Shown: positions 42,655-54,674, counted from the stretch's first letter. The stretch: 64,000 nt of DNA from Raffaelea ambrosiae (GCA_002778195.1 PCDI01000004.1:2764226-2828225); one strand, 5' to 3'. Notes: generated by a model from the letters alone, not told the origin. Numbers and translations are program-made.

Positions 42655-45600
42655 GGTGACGGAATTCGGCGCTAGGCTTCCGCAGTTAATTGTGTGAGGC
42701 CAACAATTAAAAGACCGTAAGAATGATGCAACAGAGTCGATGCAGCACCGACTGTACGACTGCGTAAGAATACCGGATGGACGGCTTCAAAAAAGAAGAA
42801 GAAAAGAAAGAGATAAAAAATTAAAAGAAACGCATGGGGAGAGGCAGAAAGAGAGGGAAAAGAAGAAGAAATGCAGAATGGAAAATGTCGAGGAAGGATT
42901 GGGTGTGGTTTGGCTGTATGGGGAGGAGACGGTAGCCGAGGAAGCAGGTATCGGGGTAGTACTTGAGCCGGGTTTGAGTAGCCAAAGGGGTAGCTGCGAC
43001 CAAGTCGGCGCAGGCTGACTGCAGACAGGGAAGGTGCAGCAGAGGGGCAGCCTTCCAAAATAACCCGAATAAGCCACCAGAACGAAAAGAAGCAAGTGAA
43101 GACAGATGAAACAAATTCCGGGGTTGTCGAGACGAGGAATGAGAAAGAAGAATGAACAGAACTCAGAACATGAAGAATGAGAAAGGGCGAGGGCAAGATT
43201 GAGGGCGAGATCGAGGGGGGATGGCAGGCAAATGGTGAGACATGCGTGAAAAGAACAAACAAGTGTGAGGATACGAAAAGGCAGTAAACGACGAAATAAA
43301 CTGGAGGAAATGCCGAAGAGCAAGCTATACGTACGATAGGCAATGCACGTTAGGAAGAGAGAAAGCAAGTTCAATAAAGTTGGAGGTATGTCCGCTTGGC
43401 CAAGTTAAGATACACAACCTGGCTGGCAACCAACCTCGTCTGTTCAACGGACCAAGCGGATGTGGATAGCATTTAAGACAGGCAAAGCACGGGAGAAGAG
43501 CCCCTAGAAAGAAGGGAAGGGTCAGGGAGAAAGGCTGTCCATAGCAGCGGGGGCCGATGCCAGGGTCCTGCGTGCCAGGGCTGCGCAGCGATGGCAGGGC
43601 AAAGTGCCAGGCAAAAAGGCAAAAAAAAAAGAGGAGGCCGGGTCGGACGGAGTGGCTTCTTGGGGGCGGGCGGCCTGGGATTGGCTGGTGTTGGTAAGCA
43701 CGGGATGGACAAGGCAGACCATAAAGAACGAGCCAGCAAGCTAAAAAGGAAAAAAAGGCTGCCACTGACTGGCTGGGACAGGCAGGCATTGCTTGGCTGG
43801 GTAAGGTTGGGAGTTAGCGCAGTGGCGGGGTAACAGTGGACGAAGTGGGCTGTCTGGACGGCGAGCTTCCTGCTTCTGGGTCTTCTGGGTCTGTTGGGTG
43901 CCCTAATGCCGGGTTCAGCTGGTGAGGGGCAGCAGCTACAGCTAACTAACTAGTTTAACTACGGCGTATACGAGCCTCTGTGATGGATTTGCTTGCATCC
44001 TGATGGCGACAGTCTTGTCTAGAGGCAAACAAGAACGATACCAAGGAAAGGCGCAAAGGAATCTGTATGGCAAGAATGGCACGTTGAGCGGGTTTGTACG
44101 AGTAGACAGTCCCCCCCTGCACGTCAGACGCAAACAGAAATAGACAATACTCCTGAATACCAACAAAGCCCAGACAAACAGCGCCCCCCAAGATCAAGGA
44201 GCAGAGACCCAGATCAGCGACCCGAGCAAAAAGGAGTCGTGGCCCTCGTCAACAGTGGAGTTTGTCTGGCTCCTTTTCTCCTCTTTTCTGCTGCTCCCGA
44301 ATCTGTGGATGATGGACCTGTCTGCTGTCTCGACTGGCCTTTGGTGGCCTGTTTCATGACTGCTTCATCGCGGCCAGGGGCCACTGTGAGTGGACAGTAG
44401 AGACCCAAACTTCTACATGCGGCATCAAAACGGGGGGTTGTGATAAAAGATATGGTAACCAATGGGTTTGCTTATTGCTTGTGATGGCGGATCTGGGACG
44501 GGGTGGGAGGCCAGATTTGGAGGCCGGAATGTGCATCCGTTTGCGGCAGCCGATGCGGCCAGAAGACCGGCCACAAAGCGCCTATCCGGCTGCCGAGAGC
44601 AGTGACAATGAAGACATCGTTTGTCTCGAGAAGGTCCCATTCAACAGAAAGAAAGCATGTATTGTCACATCTCGGTTTTCTTTCGCAGCCTGTAAGACGA
44701 CAAACAATAACTGCCCGGGGTATCAGCCCCTTTGCGCTGACACAACACGTCGTGGCGCACAGCGCACACACCAGGCTGTGTCAAAAGTGCAGTGTCCACT
44801 GCGGTGTTCACAGTCGTATCCCGTGTGTCCAAGGTGTGTCGGCTGTCGTACAACTCCCCCGACTCGCCTGTCGCCCCCGAACCGTTGGAAACGGGGCTAG
44901 CTGCCGGCAGGGACGGTCGCCGTCCGACAATGGAGCCCTGACCAGGGTCGCAGCAGCCGATTGCCCTGTGGCATCAGAGAGCATGGGAATGGCGTCTGTG
45001 CTGTGGGCTGCGACAGTGATTCCATACTGTGGTGGCTTCCGAGTGCGGGCAGGCATCCGGATGCACACCAAAGAGTGATTGTTACCCTCTTCCATACACC
45101 GCAAGATACGCTCTTCCATGTCTGTTCTTTCTTGGTGCCATGCATCCACGTTGCCATGTCCAAGTCGCATTTTGCAGTGGTGACATCAGTCCACTGCGCA
45201 AGAGCAAACACGAAAAACGATCGATCGACCCTCATAAAGCCCTCTTGGTTTGGGGCGGTTCTCATTCGCTGACGTAGACTGTCTCCGTGCCCACTCAAGG
45301 GCGGTGAGCCGTCGGCGGGTGCCCCCCGTGCCCCCCGCGAAGGAAAGAGCGAAAGAGGGAGCAAATGTGAGAGAAATAGAACATTAAAATAAAAAAGAAC
45401 CAAGCACCAAAACCCATTGGCGGGGCTTTATTGCAAAAAAAAAAAAAAAAAAAAAAAAAACCCCGGGCTCCGCTTTCGGTCTTGCCGCTCTAGATGCTTT
45501 ACAAAAAAAAAAAATCTTTTTTTTCTCTTATCCCCTCTTCACGAGCCTGTCTCTTCACCCAAAACCAGCGTGGCCTGACAACTTGTGAAAGTCCGTTTCT

Positions 45601-46166
45601 TTTTCTTCTTTACTTTATAGTCTGTACATAGCCCCGCCTAGAAGCGAACAACCCGTTCCGTGCAACCAATCGCCGTGGCAGCGTTTGCAGTTGCTCAGTG
45701 GTTTCTCTGTGTCACTGCAGTTCCTGCCTACTTTGGCCCGTTTCCCGCGTGCCGTTTGCCCATATTGCCTGTATTTCTCCCTGTGCTCCAAACTACCGTG
45801 TACTCCGTCAACGTTGCTCAATTTTTTTGCGGTGGAGCCTCGGCCTGTCCCTTTTTTTTTCTGCCACCACGCCCTTTCCTTTTTGTCTCTGACTCACTCT
45901 GAAAGAAACTTCCCCTGCTGCCATATATCTCGTTCCCCTCAAAAAGACGAACCCACCGGCCACGACTGCTGTCCTGCTATACCAAACTGGCACTACTTCT
46001 CAGGAAGCGACACTTTCGTTTTTTCTCTTCTGCCGCCCTCGATTCTGCAACCGCTTCTCCTGGGTCTCTTACACGACTGCCCACTCCTGCGCGACGTCAT
46101 TTTCCAGTCCAGTTCTTCTCTACATCCCCCTCTTTTTCTTCCCACATCCCCTCACAAGCCGCCAAC
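42655..46166. other. Divergent intergenic region, 3.5 kb, between CEKC protein (-) and DAHP synthase (+)
   Basis: On the CEKC side a purine-rich tract (42788-43260) is a pyrimidine-rich leader for that gene. Contains the third 14-bp motif (43942-43955), a 26-base poly-A run (45435-45460) and a CT-rich leader before the DAHP synthase ATG. ORFs here are short and shift composition; none is supported. Confidence 0.5.
43942..43955 (+). repeat. 14-bp motif ctaactaactagtt, copy 3
   Basis: Identical to 12157-12170 and, on the other strand, 35176-35189. Confidence 0.6.
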
Positions 46167-47416
46167 ATGCCTGGTCGCGAAGTTGCCCTTGTGGCCGACA
46201 ATCTGAGAGGTAAGCTTGCGCTTTCTTGATTTTCTAGGTTTCCCTGGTGCCAATTCTCGTGAATCATGGCGTCCACGACCACCACCTCAGTGACGTCTCA
46301 CACCACGCCACTAACACCCACCCAGTCCTTGGACAGGACCCCCTCATCCCGCCTGACCTGCTGATCTCTGAGATCCCCATGTCGGAGTCCTCCCTCAACA
46401 CCGTCGTCAAGGGCCGTCGCGATGCCGCCAACATCATCATGGGCCGCAGCGACCGCCTGCTTGTCATTGTCGGCCCCTGCTCCATCCACGACCCGGCCAC
46501 CGCCATCGAGTACTCCACTCGCCTCCTTGCCCTCTCCAAGGAGCTCGAGAACGACCTGTGCATCATCATGCGTGCCTACCTCGAGAAGCCGCGCACGACC
46601 GTCGGCTGGAAAGGCCTGATCAACGACCCGGACATCGACTCCACCTTCAAGATCAACAAGGGCCTGCGCGTCTCCCGCCAGCTCTTCAGCGACCTGACCA
46701 GCTCGGGCATCCCCATTGCCAGCGAGATGCTCGACACCATCTCGCCCCAGTTCCTGGCTGACTTCATCTCGGTGGGTGCCATTGGCGCCCGCACGACCGA
46801 GAGCCAGCTGCACCGTGAGCTGGCCTCCGGTCTGTCCTTCCCCGTCGGCTTCAAGAACGGCACCGACGGCAACCTGGGCGTCGCCATTGACGCCATTGGC
46901 GCTGCTGCGGCTCGCCACCACTTTATGGGTGTCACCAAGCAGGGTCTGGCCGCCATCACCCGCACCAAGGGCAACGAGCACGGCTTCGTCATCCTGCGCG
47001 GCGGCACCCACGGCCCCAACTACGCCAAGGAGCACGTCCAGGCGGCCAAGGAGACCCTGACCAAGAAGGGCCAGAAGCTGGCCATTATGATTGACTGCTC
47101 ACACGGCAACTCCAACAAGAACCACCGCAACCAGCCCAAGGTCTCCAAGTGCGTCGGCGACCAGCTCCGCGAGGGCGAGAAGGCCATTGTCGGCGTCATG
47201 ATCGAATCCAACATTGGCGAGGGCAACCAGAAGGTCCCAGCCGAGGGCAAGGAGGGTCTCAAGAAGGGCGTCAGTATCACCGACGCCTGCATCGACTGGG
47301 ACTCCACCGTCAGCGTCCTCCAGGACCTGGCCTCGGCTGTTCGTGAGCGGAGGAAGTTCAATGCTGGCTCAGCCATCAACGAGGAACCCAAGACCACTCT
47401 TCTTGAGGAGGAGTAA
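46167..47416 (+). CDS. 3-deoxy-D-arabino-heptulosonate 7-phosphate (DAHP) synthase, 377 aa
   Basis: Join 46167-46209 and 46326-47416; intron 116 nt with CTAAC branch and CAG acceptor, giving the junction NLRVLGQDPLIPP. The enzyme condenses phosphoenolpyruvate with erythrose 4-phosphate, the first step of the shikimate pathway to Phe, Tyr and Trp, in the cytosol. Type I DAHP synthase motifs are all present: VGPCSIHD, MRAYLEKPRTTVGWKG, GAIGARTTESQ, GFKNGTDG, HGFVILRGG, IDCSHGNSNK and GVMIESNIGEGNQ. The length matches fungal Aro3/Aro4 proteins. Whether it is the Tyr- or Phe-inhibited isozyme cannot be decided here. An ATG at 46247 inside the intron is in frame with exon 2, but a stop codon separates it from exon 1. 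Confidence 0.95.
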
Positions 47417-48317
47417 ACCCGGGCAAGAGTTGGCACATTTTCAACAAAACGATCTTGTTTCATTTTATACCACCAAAAACTGTTCGATTTCGGCGTCGGG
47501 GGCGTTTTTTTTTTATTGTTTAAAATGGCCAAAAGAATAAAAGGCAGCTAGCTCTCCCAGATCGTCTGCTGTGGTTAGTCTGTGTTCTTATGCTACAGGG
47601 TGGGGAAACAAAAGGTGGTTAATGCACAACCAAATGCCGCCAGAATACCGAACGAGAACGAAAATGAGAACACGCAGAAAAGGAGCAGGGAGAAAGAAAG
47701 AACCCCCAAAAACGACCAAAAAAATACCACCGGTTTAGACAAAAAAAAAGACAAAAAGTCAGCATCCAGCTCACTCAACTGACTGGCTCCCCGGGAGGAG
47801 AAAAAGCACAAGAAGAATGCATCCTAGCATTACTCTCGCATACAACACACGGAAAACAACCAGTACATAGCCGTGCCGAAGGAGGGCCTCTGACGGGTTT
47901 ACCTAAGAAGGGAGCAGCACCACGCCAACTGCGTGCAGATGTTAACCCATACATTTGGTGATCTGGGACACAAGGTCTCCAACACTGCCTTTTGTTTAAT
48001 ATAGTTCGGCGTTTTCTTTGGTCATTTTCACATTATATAGACTTGACAACACGGGATTCTCTTTGTTGATGTGTTTCCAATGATGTTTTGCTTCCTTAGT
48101 TTGCTTGAACGTGCTGTACTCTTAACGCCCAATACTATAAGACAGCTTTCAGAAAGCTGCATGCCCTTTGCCCCAATAGTGTGCGGGAGAATGGTGGGAA
48201 AAGGGGTCCCGAATCCGTGAAACGCCGTCTATCTTGCTCATGATAATATTATGAATGCCAACACCAAAATTCTTGCGAATCGTCTTCGCCTTGTTGTCTG
48301 TCCCAGCCCTCCAGCTC
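47417..48317. other. Convergent intergenic region
   Basis: 3' regions of DAHP synthase (+) and the Cys-rich membrane protein (-). A-rich at about 47640-47760, otherwise unremarkable. No gene seen. Confidence 0.6.
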
Positions 48318-49117
48318 TCAAGTCCTCCCCAACGGTGCATACTGCGGAGCTCCCCCGACGCTCCCGCCAGCACCTGCGTCCCGGCCTGTGATCCCGATCC
48401 GCGCCAGCAGACCGTTCATGAACCCGATAGGTCCTGCTGGTGAGTCTGCCGAGCCTGCGTTGCCGCCACCTGGAAGTAGAGGATCTCTCGACCGTTCAGC
48501 CGCCCGTGCCTCCCGCGCCTCCATCCCCCGCTTCGCCGCCGCCCACCCCAGCAGGCCGGTCGTGCCGAGAATGAACCCCCACACGATGATCTCGTCTTTG
48601 CGGCTGTCGCGCTGGAAGCACATGGTCATGACGTCCTTCTCCTCGGCGCCCTTGCAGATGGGGAGGTTGTACTCGAGGCAGAAGGCGCGGTTGCACTGCG
48701 AGCAGGAGGGGCTGTTGGCGCGAGTCACAAGGGAGGAGGAGCGGGGAGAAGAAGAGGACGGCATGTCGCGCTGACGGTGGTTAGACTGCGCGCTGTAGAG
48801 ACGTCGGGCTAGGGACGGCGAGTTGCTGTCGTTGTTGTTGTTGTTGCTGCTGTCGCTACCGCCATCCGGTGACCCGCCCGACGACGGCGGGCCCATCTTG
48901 ATGATGGTGCTATTGGTGAAGCAGGTGCATTTGCAAAAGGTCGGGGCAGCTGTTCAAAGAAAAGAAAAACGAGTTCAATAGTCAGAATGCGCAGGTTTTC
49001 TTGTGGAAGCCCGGTCTCCCCCTGTCTTTCCTCCCCCCCCCGGTCTCACGTACAAGATGCCGACGCCAGAGCAACCAGTGCAGCGAGCACGACCAGTAAC
49101 CACGGTAATCGTGCCAT
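48318..49117 (-). CDS. Small Cys-rich single-pass membrane protein, 231 aa
   Basis: Exon 1 is 49117-49054, encoding MARLPWLLVVLAALVALASA, a signal peptide. The intron is 49053-48950 (104 nt, GTACGT donor, AACAG acceptor), and exon 2 is 48949-48318. The mature N-terminus has FCKCTCFTNSTII (three Cys, one N-glycosylation site). A Ser/Asn low-complexity spacer follows, then CSQCNRAFCLEYNLPICKGA and CFQRDSRKDE. A hydrophobic helix, IIVWGFILGTTGLLGWAAA, comes next, and then a cytosolic-type tail rich in Arg, Gly and Pro. The Cys pattern with RDSRKDE just before the helix is characteristic of a conserved ascomycete protein whose function I do not know. Topology would be type I in the secretory pathway. 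Confidence 0.8.
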
Positions 49118-49557
49118 GGAGCAGAAATGGGGTTCGCAAGATTGCAAACTGGGTGGGTTGTCGATGCGTGGCCAAGAGCAGAAGAATTGCGTTTCGCAGA
49201 ATGCCGACGGCAGGAAGGTGGGTGTCTGTCTCGGCTGCCTTGGCGATACTGAATGCAGTAGTATCGGGCCCCTGCTCTTTCGCGAAAGCTACTCGTATTA
49301 CAGAAGAGCTAGGTTGCGGTCAGAGCACCAAGCGCCACATTCCCCCACCAGCCACAGCCTAACTTGGAGTGGCGCATTCGATTGGTCCGACCGACCCAAT
49401 CCAGTCGAATTGGGATCCGACCAAATTTTTAGAGTAGCGAAGGGAAGCTTTTTCTGGCTGATCGTGAGCTTTTCTTTAACTGTTTCACTACCACAAGGAC
49501 ACACGGCGGCCACCCAGGGCTCTGTCTCTCTCTCTCTCTCTTCTGCTTCCTTATACC
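49118..49557. promoter_or_regulatory. Short bidirectional promoter region
   Basis: Only about 440 bp separates the start codons of the Cys-rich membrane protein (-) and mL50 (+). It contains a (TC) tract at about 49521-49541 near the mL50 start. The spacing implies shared upstream sequence; co-regulation is inference. Confidence 0.5.
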
Positions 49558-50928
49558 ATGCGACGAATATCACGACTGCAAAAGCCCCTGCGGCTCGGCG
49601 CTGCCGTCTCGCCGGAGACGGCCACCGCATCTCGTAACTCGGCACCATCTCCGTCCTGCGCCCGCTCCTACTACCACGCGACCGCACGGCAACCCGCTGC
49701 AGCACGGTTATGGTCCAGCCGGCAAACAACATCCTGCCAGGCCGCTGCACAGACGACGAGCCGGTTGTTTGGCACCACATCGATCCGCCACGAAGCGCCG
49801 AAAAACCAAGACAAGCCAGCAGCCGCCACAGAGGCTGTTGAGGAGCAACAACCCCAAGAGTTGGCCGCGGTCGAGCAAGCCGAAGTGCCTGAAGAATCTG
49901 CTGAGGGAGCCGAGGAGGAGCCCGCCCAGTGGAACAGCAGCAGCAGCAGCGCCGACCCAGAGCTGGTCGTCCCCGGCCTGACCGTCTCCGCACCCCGCCC
50001 GGACGAGATCGCCGACACAACCTACCTGCCTGCCCAGTCCGGCGACGAGCTCGAGGAGGTCGGCGGCCTCGACGGCTGGTGGGAGAACGACGTCCACTGG
50101 GACCCGGCTGTGGAGTTCCGCGGCTTTGGACCCCGCACGCGCGTGACCGATGCGGCCGTGCTCGAGGTGCTGGCCCGGCAGGCCGTGCTGGAGGCGCTCG
50201 CCGTGCAGGCCAACAACAAGGGAGAAGTGGGTCTTACCGAGGCGTGGAGCCGCAGCAACCTGGAGGCGCAGCGGGCGGCCGCCTTTGGCCTGGCTGTGGA
50301 GCTGGCCGCGGACGGCAGCGTCTCGGGCCTCCAGGGCGACGTGGCCGCGGTAGTGTCTGGGCTGGAACCGGCCGAGACCAGCGTGGCGGAAGCAGGAGCA
50401 GAAGGACACGCCGAAGACGGAGCTGGTCTTCCGAGCGCGGAAGAGGCGGGCGAGCTGGTCGGCTCCTGGGACGCCTCGTGGAAGGGCGTGTCACTCAGCG
50501 ACGCTTCACTGCGTTTTGCTGTAAGTTCATTCGGGCACTGTTCTTTTCCAAGGGTTTCTTTTCTTTACGGATCATTTGATTACACGTGTGCTGACAATTC
50601 CTTCCAGATTACAAAACGCATCCTGCAGCTAACGGGCCATATCCTGCCCGATGCCGACCTCATCCAGGCCTCCACTGTCGGCGACCTGGTGGCCGTGCTG
50701 ATCAAGACGCCCAAGGCCAAGAAGCTGGCCCAGGAGCTGGAGCGGGATGGCACGCTCAAGAGCCTGCCTAACGTGGCCATCTACGAGCGCCGGGTGACGC
50801 CGATTGACAAGCACAAGCAGGTGGGCCGATGGAAGGTCATTGTGCAGGAGCTGGAGAAGAGGGGTTTGCCGGTGACGGGCACGGGCGGCTACAGCAAGTC
50901 TGTGGAGAGGAAGTGGCTGTACCGGTAG
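49558..50928 (+). CDS. Mitochondrial large ribosomal subunit protein mL50, 427 aa
   Basis: Join 49558-50520 and 50608-50928; intron 87 nt (GTAAGT donor, CTGAC branch, TTCCAG acceptor), phase 0. The N-terminus is Arg/Ser/Ala-rich without acidic residues (MRRISRLQKPLRLGAAV), a mitochondrial presequence. An acidic Glu/Ala linker follows. The central part includes LDGWWENDVHWDPAVEFRGF, and the C-terminal domain ITKRILQLTGHILPDADLIQ, ending GGYSKSVERKWLYR, matches the mL50 (MRPL50; yeast MRPL13) family. It is a structural protein of the 54S mitoribosomal subunit. The intron is a multiple of three and has no in-frame stop, so retention would insert 29 residues without breaking the frame. Confidence 0.85.
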   Translation: MRRISRLQKPLRLGAAVSPETATASRNSAPSPSCARSYYHATARQPAAARLWSSRQTTSCQAAAQTTSRLFGTTSIRHEAPKNQDKPAAATEAVEEQQPQELAAVEQAEVPEESAEGAEEEPAQWNSSSSSADPELVVPGLTVSAPRPDEIADTTYLPAQSGDELEEVGGLDGWWENDVHWDPAVEFRGFGPRTRVTDAAVLEVLARQAVLEALAVQANNKGEVGLTEAWSRSNLEAQRAAAFGLAVELAADGSVSGLQGDVAAVVSGLEPAETSVAEAGAEGHAEDGAGLPSAEEAGELVGSWDASWKGVSLSDASLRFAVSSFGHCSFPRVSFLYGSFDYTCADNSFQITKRILQLTGHILPDADLIQASTVGDLVAVLIKTPKAKKLAQELERDGTLKSLPNVAIYERRVTPIDKHKQVGRWKVIVQELEKRGLPVTGTGGYSKSVERKWLYR

Positions 50929-52439
50929 AGAGAGAGCGTGAGAAAGAAAAGAAAAGAAAAAAATTGTCTCATCTACACTGTATCAATATCCCATTAAAAA
51001 AAAGGAACAGGTTGGGAGGACTGTATAGTTGTTGCATAGCCAGCCGTTCTGTAAGACTATCGCCATATACACATAAATATACATTCAACAAATGGACGAA
51101 AAGGAAGGAGACATATATTTTGAGAGACTCAAAACCCCAACATATCGGCAACAGAGAGTCTCGGAATGCCAGTGCCGGCTTGTAATCACTTTTAAGCTTC
51201 CGGGATCTGGACTTGGCGATTTTAGCCAACGCCTACATACATCCCCGTCCATTAGACGCTTTCTTTCCTTCTCGTTCCCGGAAGACGGCAAATCTAAACT
51301 TAGAAATCTTCCGATGGCAACTTGGGAGGGGCAACATGAACATTTGACAGTGAAAAGAAAGAGAAGACTCCTGCTGGGAAACGCAGTCGAAGCATCACGG
51401 CAATTAATTACCGCAGGAAAATATTCAAGAAAGTGATCTCCGAGGTTCAAGGAAGTTGGTAGCATGATCTCGCAACGAAAAATGGGCAGCAAATCAGTGG
51501 TCTGGGAAAAGAGAAATAAAGCAATACCGGACAAAAGCGAGACGAGCAGAATATAATGCGTACTGGATGGTGTGCCTGTACTTGCACTTTTATGAAAAAA
51601 AAAACAAAAAAAAACCAGATATCCTCCATGTGCCGTGCCTGAAAGCTTGGGCAACAAGTGCCATTCTCGTGAATGTGGGAATTAGAAGAAAGAAGCTTTT
51701 TTTTTAGTCTGGGTCATTTAGCACACCCTTGTTTGTTTGTCAAAAAGAAGGGAGGGAGGATGGATGGTATATTGAAGAGTTGCGGGCATGCGTCCATCGG
51801 TACTTGGCTTTGCTATACAACTAACAGGGCTCTATCCAATAACAAGGCTGCCTCGATAGTTCCTTCCTATTTTGCCCCAGAATTTGCCTCCATGGTCAAC
51901 ATTGCTTGTATATTAACCGCCCAGAGAACAAAAGCCAGTCCGCGGCAGTTGCTGCTCTCCAGCTGGTTGCCAAGGATGAGTAGAGGCTTCGTAGAGAAGC
52001 CCCCATGACTAGAGGGCCACAAATCGAGCGAGGTAATGAGTGCAAATTCAAACACAACACTAATAGGCCAATCTGGAATATAGAGAGGAACGAGGAGACA
52101 CTGCACATCACAGGGAAGACCAACCCATTTTAGCCAGATGAGGCAGGAAGGCCGCGTAGAATGCGCTGGCAAGTTTTTCTGAAGAAAGTCGCTGGTATAT
52201 AAGATGAAAGCTCGGCGCCCAGCTCATCCATCCTCTGGGTCCTTCTTTTTTTTTTTCCCTTTCCTTCTTCTTGATGTCGTTTGTGCAGTGTGTCGTCTGC
52301 TGTTTATTATTGTAATCAGCCAAAAGAAAAGAAAAGAAAAAAGTAGTCATTCTTTTGCTTATTTCGTTTCTTTGTCTCTTTCTGTATTTGTTTATTCAAA
52401 CATCGAACACAACACCAAAAAAAAAGAGAAAAGTCCACG
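50929..52439. other. Intergenic, upstream of DUF1996 gene
   Basis: 3' region of mL50, then unassigned sequence with short ORFs only. TATATAAG at 52196-52203 lies about 237 bp before the DUF1996 ATG and is followed by a T-rich and then A-rich leader. Confidence 0.6.
52196..52203 (+). promoter_or_regulatory. TATA box of the DUF1996 gene
   Basis: TATATAAG, the same core and a similar distance to the ATG as in the laccase gene, followed by a CT/T-rich leader. Confidence 0.55.
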
Positions 52440-53543
52440 ATGCTGTTCAAGAGCCTCGTCGCCGTGTCCGCGGTGTTCCAGCTGGCGGCGGCCCAGGAGC
52501 TGATGCGCTTTGGCTGCTCGCAGCTGACGATTGACCGGATCGACCCTCTGGTCAACCCGGGCGACCTGCCATCGCCGCACATGCACCAGGTCGTCGGCGG
52601 CAACTCGTTCAACGTCTCCATGAAGCCGGACTCGCACGACCCGCCCACGGTGTCGACCTGCACCAGCTGCACGTACGCGGAGGACTTCTCCAACTACTGG
52701 ACCGCCAATGTCTACTTCCGCGCCCGCAACGGCTCGTTCCGGCGCGTGCCCCAGGTGGCCAATTTGGGGCTGGGCGTCCAGGCCGGCGTCACCGTCTACT
52801 ACATCCGCGGCTACCAGGCCAGCGCCAAGGTCACCGCCTTCAAGCCCGGCTTCCGCATGCTCGTCGGCGACGCCCTCAACCGCCGCGCCGCGGCCGTGCC
52901 CCACGGCCTCTGCTTCCGCTGCGAGGCCAACATGCAGCAGAGCCCCTTTGGCGGCGCCCCCTGCACGGGCTCCGACACCCCCGGCTTCCCCAAGGCGCCC
53001 TGCGGCGGCGGCTGGCGCGTGACCGTGACCTTCCCGTCCTGCTGGGACGGCAAGAACACAGACAGCCCGGACCACAAGTCGCACATTGCCTACCCGGCGT
53101 CGGGCACGTTCGAGTCTGGCGGTGCCTGCCCGTCGACGCACCCGGTCAAGATCCCGCAGGTCATGTACGAGGTCATGTTCGACACGCGGCAGTTCAACAA
53201 CAAGGCCGACTGGCCCGAGGACGGCAGCCAGCCCTTCTTCTGGAGCATGGGCGACAAGACGGGCTACGGCATCCACGGCGACTACCTCTTCGGCTGGAAG
53301 GACGACGCGCTCCAACGCGCCATGGACACCAAGTGCGCCAACGACAACTGCCGTGCTCTGAAGCGCCAGAGCAACGCTGACGCCGTTGCCTGCACCAAGA
53401 ACCAGATGGCCCACGAGGACATTGGCGACGACAAGTGTAAGTAGCTACAGCAAGAAACACAAAAGCATTTGCAGGCTCCAAACTAACCAACGCATCTTCC
53501 AGGGCTCACCGACCTGCCGGGCATCGACCCGGCCACCTACTAA
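52440..53543 (+). CDS. Secreted DUF1996 family protein, 345 aa
   Basis: Join 52440-53436 and 53503-53543; intron 66 nt with CTAAC branch and CAG acceptor, completing a Trp codon. The last exon encodes only WLTDLPGIDPATY. Residues 1-18 are a signal peptide (MLFKSLVAVSAVFQLAAAQE). The DUF1996 opening is clear: MRFGCSQLTIDRIDPLVNPG then SPHMHQVVGGNSF. Further family blocks are SCTYAEDFSNYWTANVYFRA-like (TSCTYAEDFSNYWTA), GFRMLVGD, TVTFPSCWDGKN, HIAYP and FFWSMGDKTGYGIHGDYLFG. Many Cys residues suit an extracellular protein. Members occur alone or fused to WSC domains; no WSC domain follows here. The biochemical function of the family is not established. Confidence 0.9.
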
Positions 53544-54674
53544 ATCATTCCTTGCTTTCCGTAATTTTTCAGAGAAAGTGGAGATTGATTGATTTCCAGG
53601 ATGGAGACAAAGGGGTGTTGTGTTTTGTTGGCATTCTGTTGTGTAGACACCATTTTTCGATCGTTTATTCTTTTCAACCAATATATTCCCATTTTTCTTC
53701 TAATTTTCTGTTTTTGTTGATTTGGTTTTAAAAAACATGTGGGAAGGGGTATGTGCATCGCCAAAGTAGATGACCTGACAAAGCAGGCTCTCGTTGTAAC
53801 TGACTGCCGTTTCCGTGCTTTCTGTTGCATCTTCCGCGAAACAATTTGTAGTTGTGGGGTTGGTACACAGACGTCATTCCGGATAAATCGAGTTCGTACA
53901 TGCGGCATCGTTTGCAAGTATATTGGGCTATATCAAAAGGCAAGTAATGGATGCCGGCTTTTGTTACCGCGGAGGCATTCATTGAGAGGCAATACTGGAC
54001 AGAAATCATGGGAAAAAAGTGTGGCTTGTCGAAATGGATAAAAAAAAGTATTTGAAAAAGACAAAAAATCAAACAAGGAACAATGAGCAAAACAACGATA
54101 ACCATCAGTATTCGCGAACGCCAACCAAAGCCTACATATATGTCCTTGAAATTATCAACAACATTGAAAAATCAATACCCGCATGACTCGATCTACGTAG
54201 TACACAATAGACATGACGCATTGCCTCGATGCCTTTCATACGACATGCATGCGTGGCCAGACCTTCAAGGAATGGACTGCCGCGACATCAATCCAGGCTG
54301 GCAAGCCGTTCTGTTGGGCAGCCAGAGAATAGGCCTGGGGGAGGCACGTAGCTCGCAGATTTTGACCGATTTCTGTAGGCTTGACTGTCGTCCTTGCCAG
54401 TTTAAAAAAAACATGCTAACACCTGGCAAGAATTTAAAATGGCAGGGGCGGGTTGACGTAAAAGACCACAATGTTTTGGGGTTTGGACATCATCTGGCAA
54501 TGAATCAAACACACCGGTTGGCACAAGTTCACAAAATCAGCCACAACTGCATCGAAACAACGAACAAGAAATCCAATCAAAAACATCTCGAAAGCTGATC
54601 CCTCCTCACGAAGAAAGACAGTCTATTTCTCCATCACCAACGGCCTCGTAAACATCCCCAAGCAACGAAAGATC
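53544..54674. other. Intergenic with an unsupported 171-codon frame
   Basis: AT-rich. The frame 54083-54598 (+) ends 76 bp before the AIG2-like gene and has mixed composition without recognisable motif, so it may be leader sequence. Nothing else seen. Confidence 0.4.

Noticed and set aside
44475..45078. Cys-containing frames between the CEKC and DAHP synthase genes
   Set aside because: Overlapping frames on both strands with no start context, signal peptide or consistent motif.
46298..47035. 245-codon open frame antisense to DAHP synthase
   Set aside because: Same shadow effect; the sense strand encodes every DAHP synthase motif.
52392..53414. 340-codon open frame antisense to the DUF1996 gene
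   Set aside because: Shadow of a GC-rich single large exon; Ala/Gly/Arg/Val-dominated with no domain.
54083..54598. 171-codon frame just upstream of the AIG2-like gene
   Set aside because: AT-rich, no motif, and likely within the leader of the downstream gene.
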